Shown one piece after another: positions 19,881-29,424 of a stretch of DNA of 64,000 nt; the stretch's first letter is position 1, and the number at the start of each line of letters is the position of its first letter. Below the pieces are notes generated by a model. That model did not search any database. It was given only the letters and a program-made list of their open reading frames with translations, and was not told where the DNA came from. Position numbers and translations under genes: made by a program. The DNA lies in assembly GCF_024267675.1 (NCBI RefSeq), contig NZ_JALDYX010000001.1:310001-374000 (forward strand). Reading direction: 5' to 3'. Source of the DNA: Marinobacterium sedimentorum (GTDB lineage: Bacteria; Pseudomonadota; Gammaproteobacteria; Pseudomonadales; Balneatricaceae).

Positions 19881-21842
19881 ATGCAGTCGAACAAGAGAGT
19901 CACATACTGGCTAATCCTCATAAGCGCCGCACTGCTGCTGGTGTTTACCGGTGTGCTGTATCTGCAATTTCACCATAGCCGGCTGCTCAGCAGCACCGTC
20001 CAGTACAGTGAAAGCAATGTCAGCTGGAACGTTTTTCAGCTGCAATCCGAAGCATTGCGCTTCAACAATGCCCTCTATACGGCGGTGCTGGATCCATCCT
20101 CCATGGATATGGATTACCTGAGCTTGCGGTATGATCTTTTTTACAGCCGTGTCGATACAGTCAGACAAAATCCGGCCACAGAACAGCTGCTTGAGGGGAC
20201 CGATTATGCGCCAATCTTTCAGCGCATTGATGCCTTCCTGCGTAACAACGAGGGCTATTTCACCCAAGACTCCCAACAGCCACTGGATCAGGCAGTTATA
20301 GAGTCCATCCTGAAACAGCTCGAGCCCCTGCAGGCGAGCCTGAATGACCTCTCGCTGGCCTCCGTGCATCAGTCTGGCATCCATGCCGAACACCGTGCAT
20401 CTGAAGTGCAGCGCCAGATTGCCATAAGCACCGGGCTGATCGTGTTTCAGCTGCTACTGACGCTACTATTTTTCTATATCGTTATTCGGCAGATCAAACA
20501 GCTGCAGGCCAGTCGGGAAGACCTGAGCCAGCTGGCCAACTACGACCCCCTGACGAGCCTGCCCAACCGGCGCCTGTTCCTTGACCGACTGGGGCAGGAG
20601 ATCCGCAAAGCACACCGCACCAAAGACCGCCTGGCACTGTTATTCCTCGACCTGGACAACTTCAAGGATATTAACGATACCCTGGGACACGAAGTCGGTG
20701 ACCTGTTGCTGCAGGAAGCCGCACGACGGCTCGGCGAATGTGTGCGTGAGTCCGATACAGTCGCACGCCTGGGCGGCGACGAGTTCACCATTATTCTGAG
20801 CGATCTGGACGACACCGAACATGTCGCCAGTATAAGCCAGGCGATTTTAAAAACCCTCAGCGACCCGTTTGAACTCGATGGCCGGGAAGGCTTCGTTTCC
20901 GCCAGCATTGGCATTACGTTCTACCCCGACGATGCCAACGATGTAAATGCGCTGCTAAAGAACGCCGACCAAGCCATGTACGTTGCCAAGGAACAGGGTC
21001 GTAACCGCTTCCACTACTTCACCGCCTCCATGCAGCAAGCGGCTCAGACCAAGATGCATCTGGTCAATGACCTGCGCAACGCCTTGGCGAATGAAGAATT
21101 TCAGCTGTACTATCATCCCATCATCGAACTGGCCACCGGCACGGTGCATAAGGCAGAAGCACTGCTGCGATGGAAGCACCCGCTGCGCGGCATCATCTAC
21201 CCACTGGAGTTTATCCCCATCGCCGAGGAGACGGGCCTGATCATCGACATAGGCAACTGGGTATTCCATGAGGCCGCCCGTCAGACGCAGCGATGGCGCC
21301 AGCAGTACCAGCCCGCTTTCCAGGTGAGTATAAACACCTCGCCACTGCAGCTTAGGTCCGAGACAAACAGTCTGGAGCACTGGCGCAGAAGTCTCGAGTC
21401 CGTTGGGCTGCCCGGCAATGCCATTGCCATCGAGATCACCGAAAGCCTGCTGATGGATGCCAGCTTTACCAAGCGCCTCGTTGCCATTCACGACATGGGG
21501 ATTGAGGTGTCACTGGACGACTTCGGCACCGGCTACTCGTCCATGTCCTATCTGAAGAAATTCGACATCGACTACCTCAAGATACACAAGTCCTTTGTTG
21601 CAAACTTGCAACAGGGCGCAAGCGATCTGGCCATCTGCGAAGCAGTTCTCGTAATGGCCCAGAAGCTGGGTATTATGGTCATTGCCGAAGGTATCGAGAC
21701 GAACGAACAGCAAAAACTGCTCCAGGCCATGGGCTGCGACTTCGGGCAGGGATACCTGTTCTCTCACCCAGTCTCGGCAGCAGCCTTCGAAAAACTGTTC
21801 GAAGCCCACACCCTGAGCGTCCAGGTCCAGGACCTGGGATAA
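19881..21842 (+). CDS. Membrane GGDEF-EAL protein (c-di-GMP turnover)
   Basis: 653 aa. An N-terminal membrane helix (about 8-28) and a second near 173-193 bracket a periplasmic region of about 145 residues without a recognised domain. A diguanylate cyclase domain follows with intact GGDEF near residue 299, and a phosphodiesterase domain with EAL near 426, ITESLLMD, DDFGTGYSS and EGIET, so both halves keep catalytic motifs. It is transcribed with the periplasmic SUOX-fold protein just upstream, suggesting that protein supplies the signal for the periplasmic region. Net synthesis or hydrolysis of c-di-GMP cannot be told from sequence. Confidence 0.92.
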   Translation: MQSNKRVTYWLILISAALLLVFTGVLYLQFHHSRLLSSTVQYSESNVSWNVFQLQSEALRFNNALYTAVLDPSSMDMDYLSLRYDLFYSRVDTVRQNPATEQLLEGTDYAPIFQRIDAFLRNNEGYFTQDSQQPLDQAVIESILKQLEPLQASLNDLSLASVHQSGIHAEHRASEVQRQIAISTGLIVFQLLLTLLFFYIVIRQIKQLQASREDLSQLANYDPLTSLPNRRLFLDRLGQEIRKAHRTKDRLALLFLDLDNFKDINDTLGHEVGDLLLQEAARRLGECVRESDTVARLGGDEFTIILSDLDDTEHVASISQAILKTLSDPFELDGREGFVSASIGITFYPDDANDVNALLKNADQAMYVAKEQGRNRFHYFTASMQQAAQTKMHLVNDLRNALANEEFQLYYHPIIELATGTVHKAEALLRWKHPLRGIIYPLEFIPIAEETGLIIDIGNWVFHEAARQTQRWRQQYQPAFQVSINTSPLQLRSETNSLEHWRRSLESVGLPGNAIAIEITESLLMDASFTKRLVAIHDMGIEVSLDDFGTGYSSMSYLKKFDIDYLKIHKSFVANLQQGASDLAICEAVLVMAQKLGIMVIAEGIETNEQQKLLQAMGCDFGQGYLFSHPVSAAAFEKLFEAHTLSVQVQDLG

Positions 21843-21902
21843 CCAGGCCTGGCAAACTTCCCATACCATGCCGACAGCATAAACACTATCGAGAGACACC
21901 GA

Positions 21903-22616
21903 GTGAACACAGTACTGATTACCGGCGCGAGCCGCAGGCTCGGCCTGTATCTGACTCAGGCTTTCCTTGCACAGGGCTGCAAGGTGATTGCCCTTACCCG
22001 CAAGGCCAGCGCAGAACTTGATGCACTGGGTACGCAAAACCTGCAGGTCGTACTGGCCGACTACAGCTGCGAAACCTCCCTCGCAGCGGCCGTCAACAGC
22101 ATTCGCAGTCAGAATGACGCACTCTCGCTGCTGGTCCACAATGCATCACTGTTCGAAAAGGACGCGACCCACAAGGATGACCTGTGCGGTTTTTACGACG
22201 AACTCTACCGGGTACACATGCGCCTGCCCGCCTACCTCAATGAAGCGCTCCAGTCACTGCTGTACAACAAAGCGCAGCCCGGATGTATCATTCATATCAC
22301 GGATATTTACGCCGACAACCCCAATCGGGAGTTTGGCCTCTATTGCAGTACCAAGGCGGCACTTGAAAACCTGACAAAATCCTTCGCCAAAAAGTATGCC
22401 CCCGGCATCAGGGTCAACAGCATAGCTCCTGGCCCGCTCATGTTCCTGCCGAGCCACAAGGACGATGAAAAGAAAGCGGTGCTCGATGAAACCCTGTTAG
22501 CGGGAGAATCCGGATTCGAACCCATTTTTCAGGGAATAGGATTTATAGTCGATAACCAGTTTGTTACGGGCAGCAGCGTTAAAATAGATGGCGGCCGGTC
22601 GATCGGAAAAATATGA
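21903..22616 (+). CDS. folM: FolM-like short-chain dehydrogenase (dihydromonapterin/dihydrofolate reductase family)
   Basis: NADPH-binding SDR, 237 aa. The N-terminus LITGASRRLGLYL carries the Arg-containing dinucleotide motif typical of pteridine reductases, NAS marks the central strand, and YCSTKAA supplies the catalytic Tyr/Lys pair. The start is GTG 21903 after a GAGAG site. Its 3' 120 bases overlap the 3' end of a FolK-like gene on the other strand, so two pteridine enzymes are convergent here. Assignment as FolM rather than another SDR rests on the motif and this neighbour. Confidence 0.75.
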   Translation: MNTVLITGASRRLGLYLTQAFLAQGCKVIALTRKASAELDALGTQNLQVVLADYSCETSLAAAVNSIRSQNDALSLLVHNASLFEKDATHKDDLCGFYDELYRVHMRLPAYLNEALQSLLYNKAQPGCIIHITDIYADNPNREFGLYCSTKAALENLTKSFAKKYAPGIRVNSIAPGPLMFLPSHKDDEKKAVLDETLLAGESGFEPIFQGIGFIVDNQFVTGSSVKIDGGRSIGKI

Positions 22617-23018
22617 CCCAAAGAGCGCCACGCGAGCCTTGTCAGATGATTCACACAGTACCTGCTGCAAATAGCTTTCACGACAGCCGCTGAAAACATT
22701 CAGCGAGAACTCACTGCTGCACAGAATGATATCAATATCGCAGGTACGGTCCTTGATACTGCGATTTTTGTCTGTGCGGTCCCGCCCGAGAATTTCTTCC
22801 ACGCTGCAAAAGAATGCCTTGAGTGAATCCTGAGCCATATCACTTTCAATCACTGCCAGCGTATTGATAAAGACCTTGTCGGTAACCATGCACTCAGGTT
22901 TGGTATAGGTGCAGGGGTATACGAAGGCCGTGGTGAAATGCTCCAGTAAAATTTCCAGGCACCTCGCAATATTCGCCTCAGGATCGATATTGGAGCCAAC
23001 CGACAGATAGTAATACAT
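22497..23018 (-). CDS. folK: FolK-like 6-hydroxymethyl-7,8-dihydropterin pyrophosphokinase
   Basis: 173 aa. The N-terminal YYYLSVGSNI and the central LGRDRTDKNRSIKDRTCDID block, with the Arg and Asp residues used for ATP and magnesium binding, identify the HPPK family. ATG 23018 is preceded by GAGG. The C-terminal third (after about residue 125) diverges from housekeeping FolK and its last 40 codons lie antisense to the end of folM. It may be a paralogue working on monapterin or another pterin beside FolM rather than the main folate enzyme; that is inference. Confidence 0.75.
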   Translation of the reverse strand: MYYYLSVGSNIDPEANIARCLEILLEHFTTAFVYPCTYTKPECMVTDKVFINTLAVIESDMAQDSLKAFFCSVEEILGRDRTDKNRSIKDRTCDIDIILCSSEFSLNVFSGCRESYLQQVLCESSDKARVALFGSYFSDRPAAIYFNAAARNKLVIDYKSYSLKNGFESGFSR

Positions 23019-23164
23019 ATAGCCTCATTCCCTGCCCAACCAGGGCGCCTTGTTTTTATGAATCAGGGCCGTGACAGAGGGATCGCACTTCAGGTACGAG
23101 CCTCTGGATCCTCGCCCCAGCCGCTTTCATCGCGGTACGAATGCACGCTTTCAACCGATAAACA

Positions 23165-24415
23165 TTATGCCGTTACGCCTTTGAGCACGGCTGCAACCTG
23201 ACACCGCTGCCACAGCAGCACGACCAGCGCAGCCGTAGCCAGAGCGCAGGCGATGAGCACCACCACAAAACCCACCAGTTCAGCGACCGAGCCCATAAAA
23301 AAGGCCCCCAGTGCCGGTACACCAAGGCTCACCACCGTCCAGATACTCAACACTCGACCGCGGTAGGCATCCGCCACACAGACCTGAATCAGCGCCTGAC
23401 ACCCCGTGCCAATCATGGTAACAGCCATGCTCACCAGCATGATCATGAGCCCCAGCCCCGCCAAGTCACGCACCCAGGCCACCATCAGCACCACCACAGA
23501 GCTCAACAGCAGGGAAGCAAATACCAGCTGCAACAGCGTGCGTTCCCGTCCACGCATGCGCGACACTATGACCCCGCCCAGTACAGAGCCAAGACCCGCA
23601 AGAGCACTCAGACTCGCCAGCGTACTGGCGTCACCATTGATAAGGCGGCCCGAAATTGCCGGCAAAAGCTCCATGATGCTGCGCCCGATCATGCCATCCA
23701 CCATGGTCAGAATCAGTACCAGCCGTATCAGCGGGGAGTTGCGAATCACCACCAGCCCCTGTGACATGGCCGTTAAAATGGACTCGGCATGATGTTGCGA
23801 GCGAGGGACATGCACCCGGATGCGCAGCAAAAACAGCGAACCCACCCCAAACAGGGCCGATACCAGCAGGAATGCCGCTGCGGTGGAGACGGATAGCAGC
23901 AGCCAGGCGCCCAGCGCCGGCCCCACAATGCGTGAAAGGTTGTAAGTGATGGATGCCAGTCCGACGGCACTGGGCAGCGATGGCCGCGCCACCAGGTGCG
24001 GTAACAGCACAAGGCGCATAGGGTGCTGAGCGGCAGAAACCACACCGAGCATAAAGGCCAGGCACAATATCCAGTTCAGCGAAAATACGCCCTGAAAATT
24101 GGCCACCGCAGCGCTGATGCTGATTACAGCCTCACTCAGATAAGCCACCAGCATGCCCTTGCGCGGATCAAGGCGATCCGCCAGTACCCCAAACACCGGC
24201 GACAAAAAGAAAGTAGGCAGCAGCATGGCGGCGCTGACCGCACCCACCCAGAGCGGCGACTGCGTCAGATCCCAGGTACTCCAGCCAATCAAAAATCGGG
24301 TAATCCAGGTCGCCAGCGTCAGAAAGGCGCTGCCTCCGAAATAGAGACAGAATATGCGGGATGAAAACGCCGACCGACAGGACGACCGGCTTTCAATGCT
24401 TCGTTGCAAAACCAT
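23165..24415 (-). CDS. Major facilitator superfamily transporter (EntS-like)
   Basis: About 416 aa with twelve predicted hydrophobic segments. The loop between helices 2 and 3 has GVLADRLDPRKG, the MFS motif A equivalent, and the overall pattern matches the MFS_3/EntS exporter group. A GTG at 24451 extends the frame, but a TATAAT box at 24439-24434 on this strand would start transcription close to 24427, so ATG 24415 is preferred. The substrate is unknown; the FolK-like gene lies downstream in the same direction after 146 bases, so they could be co-transcribed. Confidence 0.8.
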   Translation of the reverse strand: MVLQRSIESRSSCRSAFSSRIFCLYFGGSAFLTLATWITRFLIGWSTWDLTQSPLWVGAVSAAMLLPTFFLSPVFGVLADRLDPRKGMLVAYLSEAVISISAAVANFQGVFSLNWILCLAFMLGVVSAAQHPMRLVLLPHLVARPSLPSAVGLASITYNLSRIVGPALGAWLLLSVSTAAAFLLVSALFGVGSLFLLRIRVHVPRSQHHAESILTAMSQGLVVIRNSPLIRLVLILTMVDGMIGRSIMELLPAISGRLINGDASTLASLSALAGLGSVLGGVIVSRMRGRERTLLQLVFASLLLSSVVVLMVAWVRDLAGLGLMIMLVSMAVTMIGTGCQALIQVCVADAYRGRVLSIWTVVSLGVPALGAFFMGSVAELVGFVVVLIACALATAALVVLLWQRCQVAAVLKGVTA

Positions 24416-24433
24416 ACTGATCCATAGCTTATT

Positions 24434-24439
24434 ATTATA
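24434..24439 (-). promoter_or_regulatory. Perfect -10 box (TATAAT) upstream of the MFS gene
   Basis: Minus-strand TATAAT about 19 bases upstream of the preferred start codon. No convincing -35 at 17-base spacing, so the site is a candidate only. Confidence 0.4.
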
Positions 24440-24570
24440 ATCATACGCCACTGCATTGCCGGACTCTCAGCTACCCGTACAGCTGTAGAGTCAGGCGCAA
24501 AACGCTGTTATTACAGTAATTTACACTAAAACTGTGCGACTTCCAGCCCGCAAGGGGTTGCTGGTCAAAA

Positions 24571-24602
24571 ACAGAAATGGAGCCCTGCGGCTCCATTTCT
24601 GT
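24571..24602 (-). terminator. Terminator of pilU
   Basis: Perfect 14-bp stem ACAGAAATGGAGCC / GGCTCCATTTCTGT with a four-base loop. On the minus strand it is followed by five T residues, and it lies about 40 bases after the pilU stop codon. Confidence 0.85.
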
Positions 24603-24640
24603 GGGGTCGTCAATACGACGGTTCCAAACGGGCGAGAGGG

Positions 24641-25807
24641 CTACATGGTTTTTATGTCGATATCGCCTTTTTCGTTCAGATAGTCATCTTCTTCCTGCAA
24701 CAGGAAGGAATTGTCTTCCGGCGCTGCCGCCAGGTCCGGGTTGGTATCCGCACTCAGCTTGATCATCAGACGCAGGTCGTTGGCCGAGTCGGCATGGGCA
24801 AGCGCGGCATCGTAGGTAATGGTGCCCTGCCTGTACATCTCGAACAGCGCCTGGTCAAAGGTCTGCATGCCGAGGTTGGTGGATTTCTTGATGACTTCCT
24901 TGATCTCATGCACTTCGGCCTTGCGAATCAGATCCTGAATCAGCGGTGTATTGATCATGACCTCAATCGCGGCGCGCCGCCCCTTGCCATCAGTGGTGGG
25001 CAGCAGCTGCTGTGCCACTATGGCCTTGAGGTTGAGCGACATATCCATCCATATCTGACTGTGGTGCTCCGGCCCAAAGAAGCTGATGATGCGATCCAGC
25101 GCCTGGTTGGCATTGTTGGCGTGCAGTGTAGCCATACACAGATGGCCGGTTTCCGCAAAGGCCAGGCCGTGCTGCATGGTTTCCTTGGAGCGAATTTCCC
25201 CCATCAGAATCACATCCGGCGCCTGGCGCAGTGTGTTCTTCAACGCCACATCAAAGCTTTCCGTATCGATACCCACTTCACGCTGGGTAATGATGCTCTC
25301 CTTGTGATCGTGGATGTACTCGATCGGATCCTCGATGGTGATGATGTGACCGCGGCTATGCTTGTTGCGATAGTCAATCATGGATGCCAGCGAGGTGGAC
25401 TTACCTGTCGAGGTGCCGCCGACAAACAGGATCAGCCCGCGCTTGGTCATGGCCAGATCTTTCAGCACCGGAGGCAGATTCAGCTCCTCCATCGAGGGGA
25501 TATGCGTCGCGATACGGCGCAGCACCATGCCCGGCGAGTTGCGCTGCATAAAGGCACTGACTCGAAAGCGCCCCATGCCTCGGGCACTGATGGCGAAGTT
25601 GCACTCACTAGTGCCTTCGAACTCGGCCAGCTGCTTGTCGTTCATGGTGCTGTACACCAGGGAGCGCACCTGCGACTGGGTAAGCGGCTCCTTGGTGAGC
25701 GGCTTTATGGTCCCGTCTACCTTGATGCTCGGACGAGCGCCCGCGGTCACGAATAAATCCGATGCGTCGCGGTCGATGACTACTTTTAAAAGTTGTGTAA
25801 AGTCCAC
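24641..25807 (-). CDS. pilU: Type IV pilus retraction ATPase, PilU type
   Basis: Secretion-superfamily hexameric ATPase (388 aa) that assists pilus retraction and twitching. Walker A reads GGTSTGKST (family variant with GGT), the Asp box IITIEDPIEYIHD and Walker B DVILMGEIR follow, and the His box is GHLCMATLHANNANQ. The acidic C-terminal tail after residue 340 distinguishes PilU from PilT. It lies directly downstream of pilT, as in Pseudomonas, and ends at a strong hairpin terminator. Confidence 0.95.
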   Translation of the reverse strand: MDFTQLLKVVIDRDASDLFVTAGARPSIKVDGTIKPLTKEPLTQSQVRSLVYSTMNDKQLAEFEGTSECNFAISARGMGRFRVSAFMQRNSPGMVLRRIATHIPSMEELNLPPVLKDLAMTKRGLILFVGGTSTGKSTSLASMIDYRNKHSRGHIITIEDPIEYIHDHKESIITQREVGIDTESFDVALKNTLRQAPDVILMGEIRSKETMQHGLAFAETGHLCMATLHANNANQALDRIISFFGPEHHSQIWMDMSLNLKAIVAQQLLPTTDGKGRRAAIEVMINTPLIQDLIRKAEVHEIKEVIKKSTNLGMQTFDQALFEMYRQGTITYDAALAHADSANDLRLMIKLSADTNPDLAAAPEDNSFLLQEEDDYLNEKGDIDIKTM

Positions 25808-25834
25808 TGCCTGTTACCCCGAGCCATGTACCCG

Positions 25835-26869
25835 TCAGAAACCCTGCGGATTCTTTGCTTTTTCCCGCGCAATGTCGCGCGAAATCAGTCCTTTTTTCAA
25901 CAATTCCAGCAACGCCTGATCCAGCGTCTTCATGCCAAAAGCCGCGCCAGTCTGAATGGATGAATACATCTGTGCAATCTTGTCTTCACGGATCAGATTG
26001 CGTATGGCCGGTGTGCCTATCATGATTTCATGCGCCGCCACACGGCCGCCGTTAGTCTTTTTGAGCAGCGTCTGGGAAATAACGCCTTGCAGCGACTCCG
26101 AAAGCATCGAGCGCACCATCGATTTTTCGGCCGCCGGGAAAACATCGATCACACGGTCGATAGTCTTGGCCGCCGAGGTGGTATGCAATGTGCCGAACAC
26201 CAGATGACCGGTTTCCGCCGCCGTAAGTGCCAGACGAATGGTTTCAAGGTCTCGCATCTCACCCACCAAGATAACGTCGGGGTCTTCACGCAACGCCGAA
26301 CGCAGTGCGTTTGAAAAGCTCTGCGTATCGCGGTGCACCTCGCGCTGGTTGATCAGACACTTCTTGCTTTCGTGCACAAACTCGATCGGATCCTCGATGG
26401 TGAGAATGTGATCGGGTCGAGTATCATTGACGTAATCGATCATGGCCGCCAGGCTGGTACTTTTACCGGAACCGGTAGGCCCGGTCACCAGTACCAGCCC
26501 CCGGGGCAGGGACGCAAGATCCTGAAACACCTTGCCCATCCCGAGATCTTCCAGTGTCAGCACACGACTGGGGATGGTACGAAAAACCGCCGCCGCGCCG
26601 CGGTTCTGGTTGAATACGTTGACACGAAAACGCGCCAGCGAGGGGACATCAATCGAGAAATCGGCCTCGAAGGTATCCTCGAAGGCCTTGCGGACCTTGT
26701 CGTTCATAATGTCATAAATAAGCGACTGAACGGCCTTTTGATCCAGTGGCGGCAGTTTGATACGGCGTATGTCGCCGTCGACACGAATAACCGGTGGCAT
26801 ACCGGCCGTGATATGCAGGTCGGAAGCCCCTTGCTGCACCGCAAACGAGAGTAGTTCGGTTATATCCAT
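25835..26869 (-). CDS. pilT: Type IV pilus retraction ATPase PilT
   Basis: Motor ATPase that depolymerises type IV pili (344 aa from this start). Walker A GPTGSGKST, Asp box LTIEDPIEFVHESKK, Walker B VILVGEMRD, His box GHLVFGTLHT and the C-terminal AIRNLIRE retraction motif are all present. The conserved beginning MDITELL is ATG 26869; a GTG four codons upstream (26881) has a slightly better ribosome site and cannot be ruled out. Divergent from yggS, 27 bases upstream of pilU. Confidence 0.96.
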   Translation of the reverse strand: MDITELLSFAVQQGASDLHITAGMPPVIRVDGDIRRIKLPPLDQKAVQSLIYDIMNDKVRKAFEDTFEADFSIDVPSLARFRVNVFNQNRGAAAVFRTIPSRVLTLEDLGMGKVFQDLASLPRGLVLVTGPTGSGKSTSLAAMIDYVNDTRPDHILTIEDPIEFVHESKKCLINQREVHRDTQSFSNALRSALREDPDVILVGEMRDLETIRLALTAAETGHLVFGTLHTTSAAKTIDRVIDVFPAAEKSMVRSMLSESLQGVISQTLLKKTNGGRVAAHEIMIGTPAIRNLIREDKIAQMYSSIQTGAAFGMKTLDQALLELLKKGLISRDIAREKAKNPQGF

Positions 26870-26962
26870 AGCGTTCGGCACCCGGTACCACTTCCATTGG
26901 AGCCCCTATTTCTAGCAGAATAGTCCAGTCAATCCAATGGCCAACGGCGCTAAAAGCAGGGT

Positions 26963-27676
26963 ATGAAAAATATAGTAGACAATATTTGCGCTGTGCGCGC
27001 ACAAATCTCCCGCGCGGCGCATCTTACCGGACGGTCTCCCCAGAGCATACAGTTGCTGGCTGTCAGCAAGACACGCCAGGCCGATGAACTGCGCCAGGCG
27101 TTCACCGCCGGCCAGCACGCGTTCGGCGAGAACTACCTGCAGGAAGGTCTGGACAAGATAGCGGCACTGGCCGACCTTGCCATCGAATGGCATTTTATTG
27201 GTCCCATCCAGTCCAATAAAACCCGCCAGCTTGCCGAGCACTTTCACTGGGTGCACAGTGTCGACCGCCTCAAGGTGGCTCGCCGGCTGTCCGAGCAACG
27301 CCCCCCTAACTTGCCGCCCCTGAACGTCTGCCTGCAGGTCAATATCAGCGCCGAGGCCAGCAAATCGGGCTGCCTGCCCGATACCGTTATGGATCTGGCA
27401 CTACAGGTCGCGCAGCTGCCCCGCCTGCAGCTACGCGGGCTGATGGCCATTCCCGCTGCCAGCCAGGATGCGCAACTGCAGCAGCAGGCCTTTGCTGCCC
27501 TGCGCACCCTGCTGCAGCAATTGCAAACCGAACTGCCACAGCTGGATACCCTGTCGATGGGCATGTCCGGTGACATGGACGCCGCCATCGCCGAAGGGGC
27601 CAGTATAGTGCGTATTGGCACATCCATTTTCGGCCCCCGCACCTCGCCCGCAAATACCCAGGAAAATTCACTATGA
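26963..27676 (+). CDS. yggS: Pyridoxal phosphate homeostasis protein YggS
   Basis: Fold-type III PLP-binding protein without known enzymatic reaction, controlling free PLP (237 aa). PLP lysine lies in LLAVSKTR; EWHFIGPIQSNK and the phosphate-binding SMGMSGDMDAAI with IRIGTSIFG are family signatures. Divergent from pilT and overlapping proC by four bases (ATGA), the common yggS-proC-yggT arrangement. Confidence 0.95.
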   Translation: MKNIVDNICAVRAQISRAAHLTGRSPQSIQLLAVSKTRQADELRQAFTAGQHAFGENYLQEGLDKIAALADLAIEWHFIGPIQSNKTRQLAEHFHWVHSVDRLKVARRLSEQRPPNLPPLNVCLQVNISAEASKSGCLPDTVMDLALQVAQLPRLQLRGLMAIPAASQDAQLQQQAFAALRTLLQQLQTELPQLDTLSMGMSGDMDAAIAEGASIVRIGTSIFGPRTSPANTQENSL

Positions 27677-28497
27677 GCACACAACCGACTGTTGCCTTTA
27701 TCGGCGCTGGCAACATGGCCCGCGCCATCATCGCAGGACTGCTGCACAACGGCTATCCGGCCACCCGCATCTGGGCCACTGGCACTCAGGCAGACAAACT
27801 GGCCGATCTCAGCACCCTGGGCATTCACACAGGCACCGACAACAATGCCGCCGCGGCCGCCGCGGATATCCTTATTCTGGCGGTCAAGCCGCAGATGATG
27901 AAACAGGTCTGCACACCGCTGCGCGATACAGTCATGCAGCGGCGTCCGCTGATCGTTTCGGTGGCCGCCGGCATCGCCTGTGACAGTCTGGATCTCTGGC
28001 TGGGCGGCGATAACGCCGTAGTGCGCTGCATGCCCAATACCCCCTCCCAGGTGCAAACCGGTGCCAGCGGCCTGTTCGCCAACGCGAGGGTCTCGCAGCT
28101 GCAGAAACAGCAGACCGAAGGCTTGCTGGAGCACGTCGGGCTGGCGCTCTGGGTTGAACGCGAAGAACTGATTCATGCAGTAACCGCCGTATCAGGCTCC
28201 GGGCCCGCCTATTATTTCCTGTTTATGGAAGCCATGATCGCTGCCGGAGAAAAGCTGGGGCTGGCTCCTGAAACCGCTACCGCGCTCACACTGCAGACGG
28301 CCCTTGGTGCTGCGCGCATGGCGAGCGACAGCGCGCTCAGCCCAACCCAGCTACGCCAGGGTGTCACCTCTCCCAAGGGCACCACAGAGCAGGCCATACT
28401 GACATTTCAGGGCGCACAACTTGAAACCCTGGTGGACGATGCCATGCAGGCCTGCGCCAATCGTTCCAAGGAACTCGCAGAGCTTCTGAAAGACTAG
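27673..28497 (+). CDS. proC: Pyrroline-5-carboxylate reductase
   Basis: NAD(P)H-dependent last step of proline synthesis (274 aa). The N-terminal dinucleotide fold FIGAGNMARAII, the region MPNTPSQV and the C-terminal signature with GSGPAYYF and TSPKGTTEQAI identify it. Its ATG overlaps the yggS stop codon. Confidence 0.96.
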   Translation: MSTQPTVAFIGAGNMARAIIAGLLHNGYPATRIWATGTQADKLADLSTLGIHTGTDNNAAAAAADILILAVKPQMMKQVCTPLRDTVMQRRPLIVSVAAGIACDSLDLWLGGDNAVVRCMPNTPSQVQTGASGLFANARVSQLQKQQTEGLLEHVGLALWVEREELIHAVTAVSGSGPAYYFLFMEAMIAAGEKLGLAPETATALTLQTALGAARMASDSALSPTQLRQGVTSPKGTTEQAILTFQGAQLETLVDDAMQACANRSKELAELLKD

Positions 28498-28575
28498 CAG
28501 CGGTTCATTCAGCGCCTGAAAGGCTCTATACTTGCCAGCAAATCAACAGCTTGAATCTAAGGCGGCGAAACAGCC

Positions 28576-29118
28576 ATGGGACAGGATCCGATCCTTCTGA
28601 TCATCCGCACAATCGGCGAGCTCTATGCGTTTATCGTCGTCTTGCGTTTCTTACTGCAGCTGGCCAAGGTGGATTTCTACAACCCCATCAGCCAGGCCGT
28701 TGCACGGCTGACCAGCACCCCACTGCGACCTCTGCAGCGGATCATTCCCCGGGCGGGCTCGGTAGACCTGTCTGCGCTGGTGCTGGCCTATGGCGTCAAG
28801 CTGCTTACACTCTTCCTGCTGGTGCTGGCCGCGGGACAAAGCGTGCCCATCGCCAGCCTGCTGCTGTTTGCCCTCGCAGGCCTGCTGAATACCCTGCTGA
28901 CCATCGCCTTCTGGGCCGTCATCGGTGCGGTAATAATCAGCTGGATAGCGCCCAACAATTATCACCCAGCACCCCAGTTGATCCTTCAGCTGACCGAACC
29001 GCTGTTTGCCCTGGCCCGCAAGGTGATTCCGCCCATTGGCGGCTTGGACCTGTCGCCGATCCTGATTTTTCTGGCCATTCAGATCATGCAGTCCCAGGTC
29101 AGCCGCCTGGTAATGTAG
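28576..29118 (+). CDS. yggT: YggT family integral membrane protein
   Basis: 180 aa with four hydrophobic segments arranged as two repeats of the YGGT domain; each repeat includes a pattern like FYNPISQAVARLT / HPAPQLILQLTEPL ending in a P-x(5-6)-GGLDLSP-type turn. Function is not established in this group; osmotic or cell-division roles have been suggested for relatives. Typical neighbour of proC. Confidence 0.9.
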   Translation: MGQDPILLIIRTIGELYAFIVVLRFLLQLAKVDFYNPISQAVARLTSTPLRPLQRIIPRAGSVDLSALVLAYGVKLLTLFLLVLAAGQSVPIASLLLFALAGLLNTLLTIAFWAVIGAVIISWIAPNNYHPAPQLILQLTEPLFALARKVIPPIGGLDLSPILIFLAIQIMQSQVSRLVM

Positions 29119-29424
29119 GATGGCGAGCTGCCATTCAGTGACAGGGAAATGACCTGACACACAACAGCCGCCTGTAACCCGGAGTAGTCTCAAAGGGCAA
29201 GTTCTGTGGCCGTCAGCAAGGCTGACAGTCTGAACTTATGCATCTAGGCGGTGCCCATCAAAGGCCGGGCCGGCAAAAGCCTGTACACATCTGGCCCCTG
29301 GCCCGGACATCACCGGACAGGGGAATAGTGGCTGGCCCTAACCCGCCCATGCCGTTTTTTACTCCCGGTTACAGGTCCTTCGCACGGCCTGCCCCCGATT
29401 ACTTCAGCACCTGGATATCAGCAC
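29119..29424. other. Intergenic region between yggT and metX
   Basis: About 306 bases with no gene, RNA or repeat that I recognise. It must contain the metX promoter. No SAM-II-like riboswitch core was seen. Confidence 0.4.

Noticed and set aside
29119..29424. Small gene between yggT and metX
   Set aside because: A short plus-strand frame starting at 29238 has no ribosome site and a Pro/Arg-rich, low-information translation.
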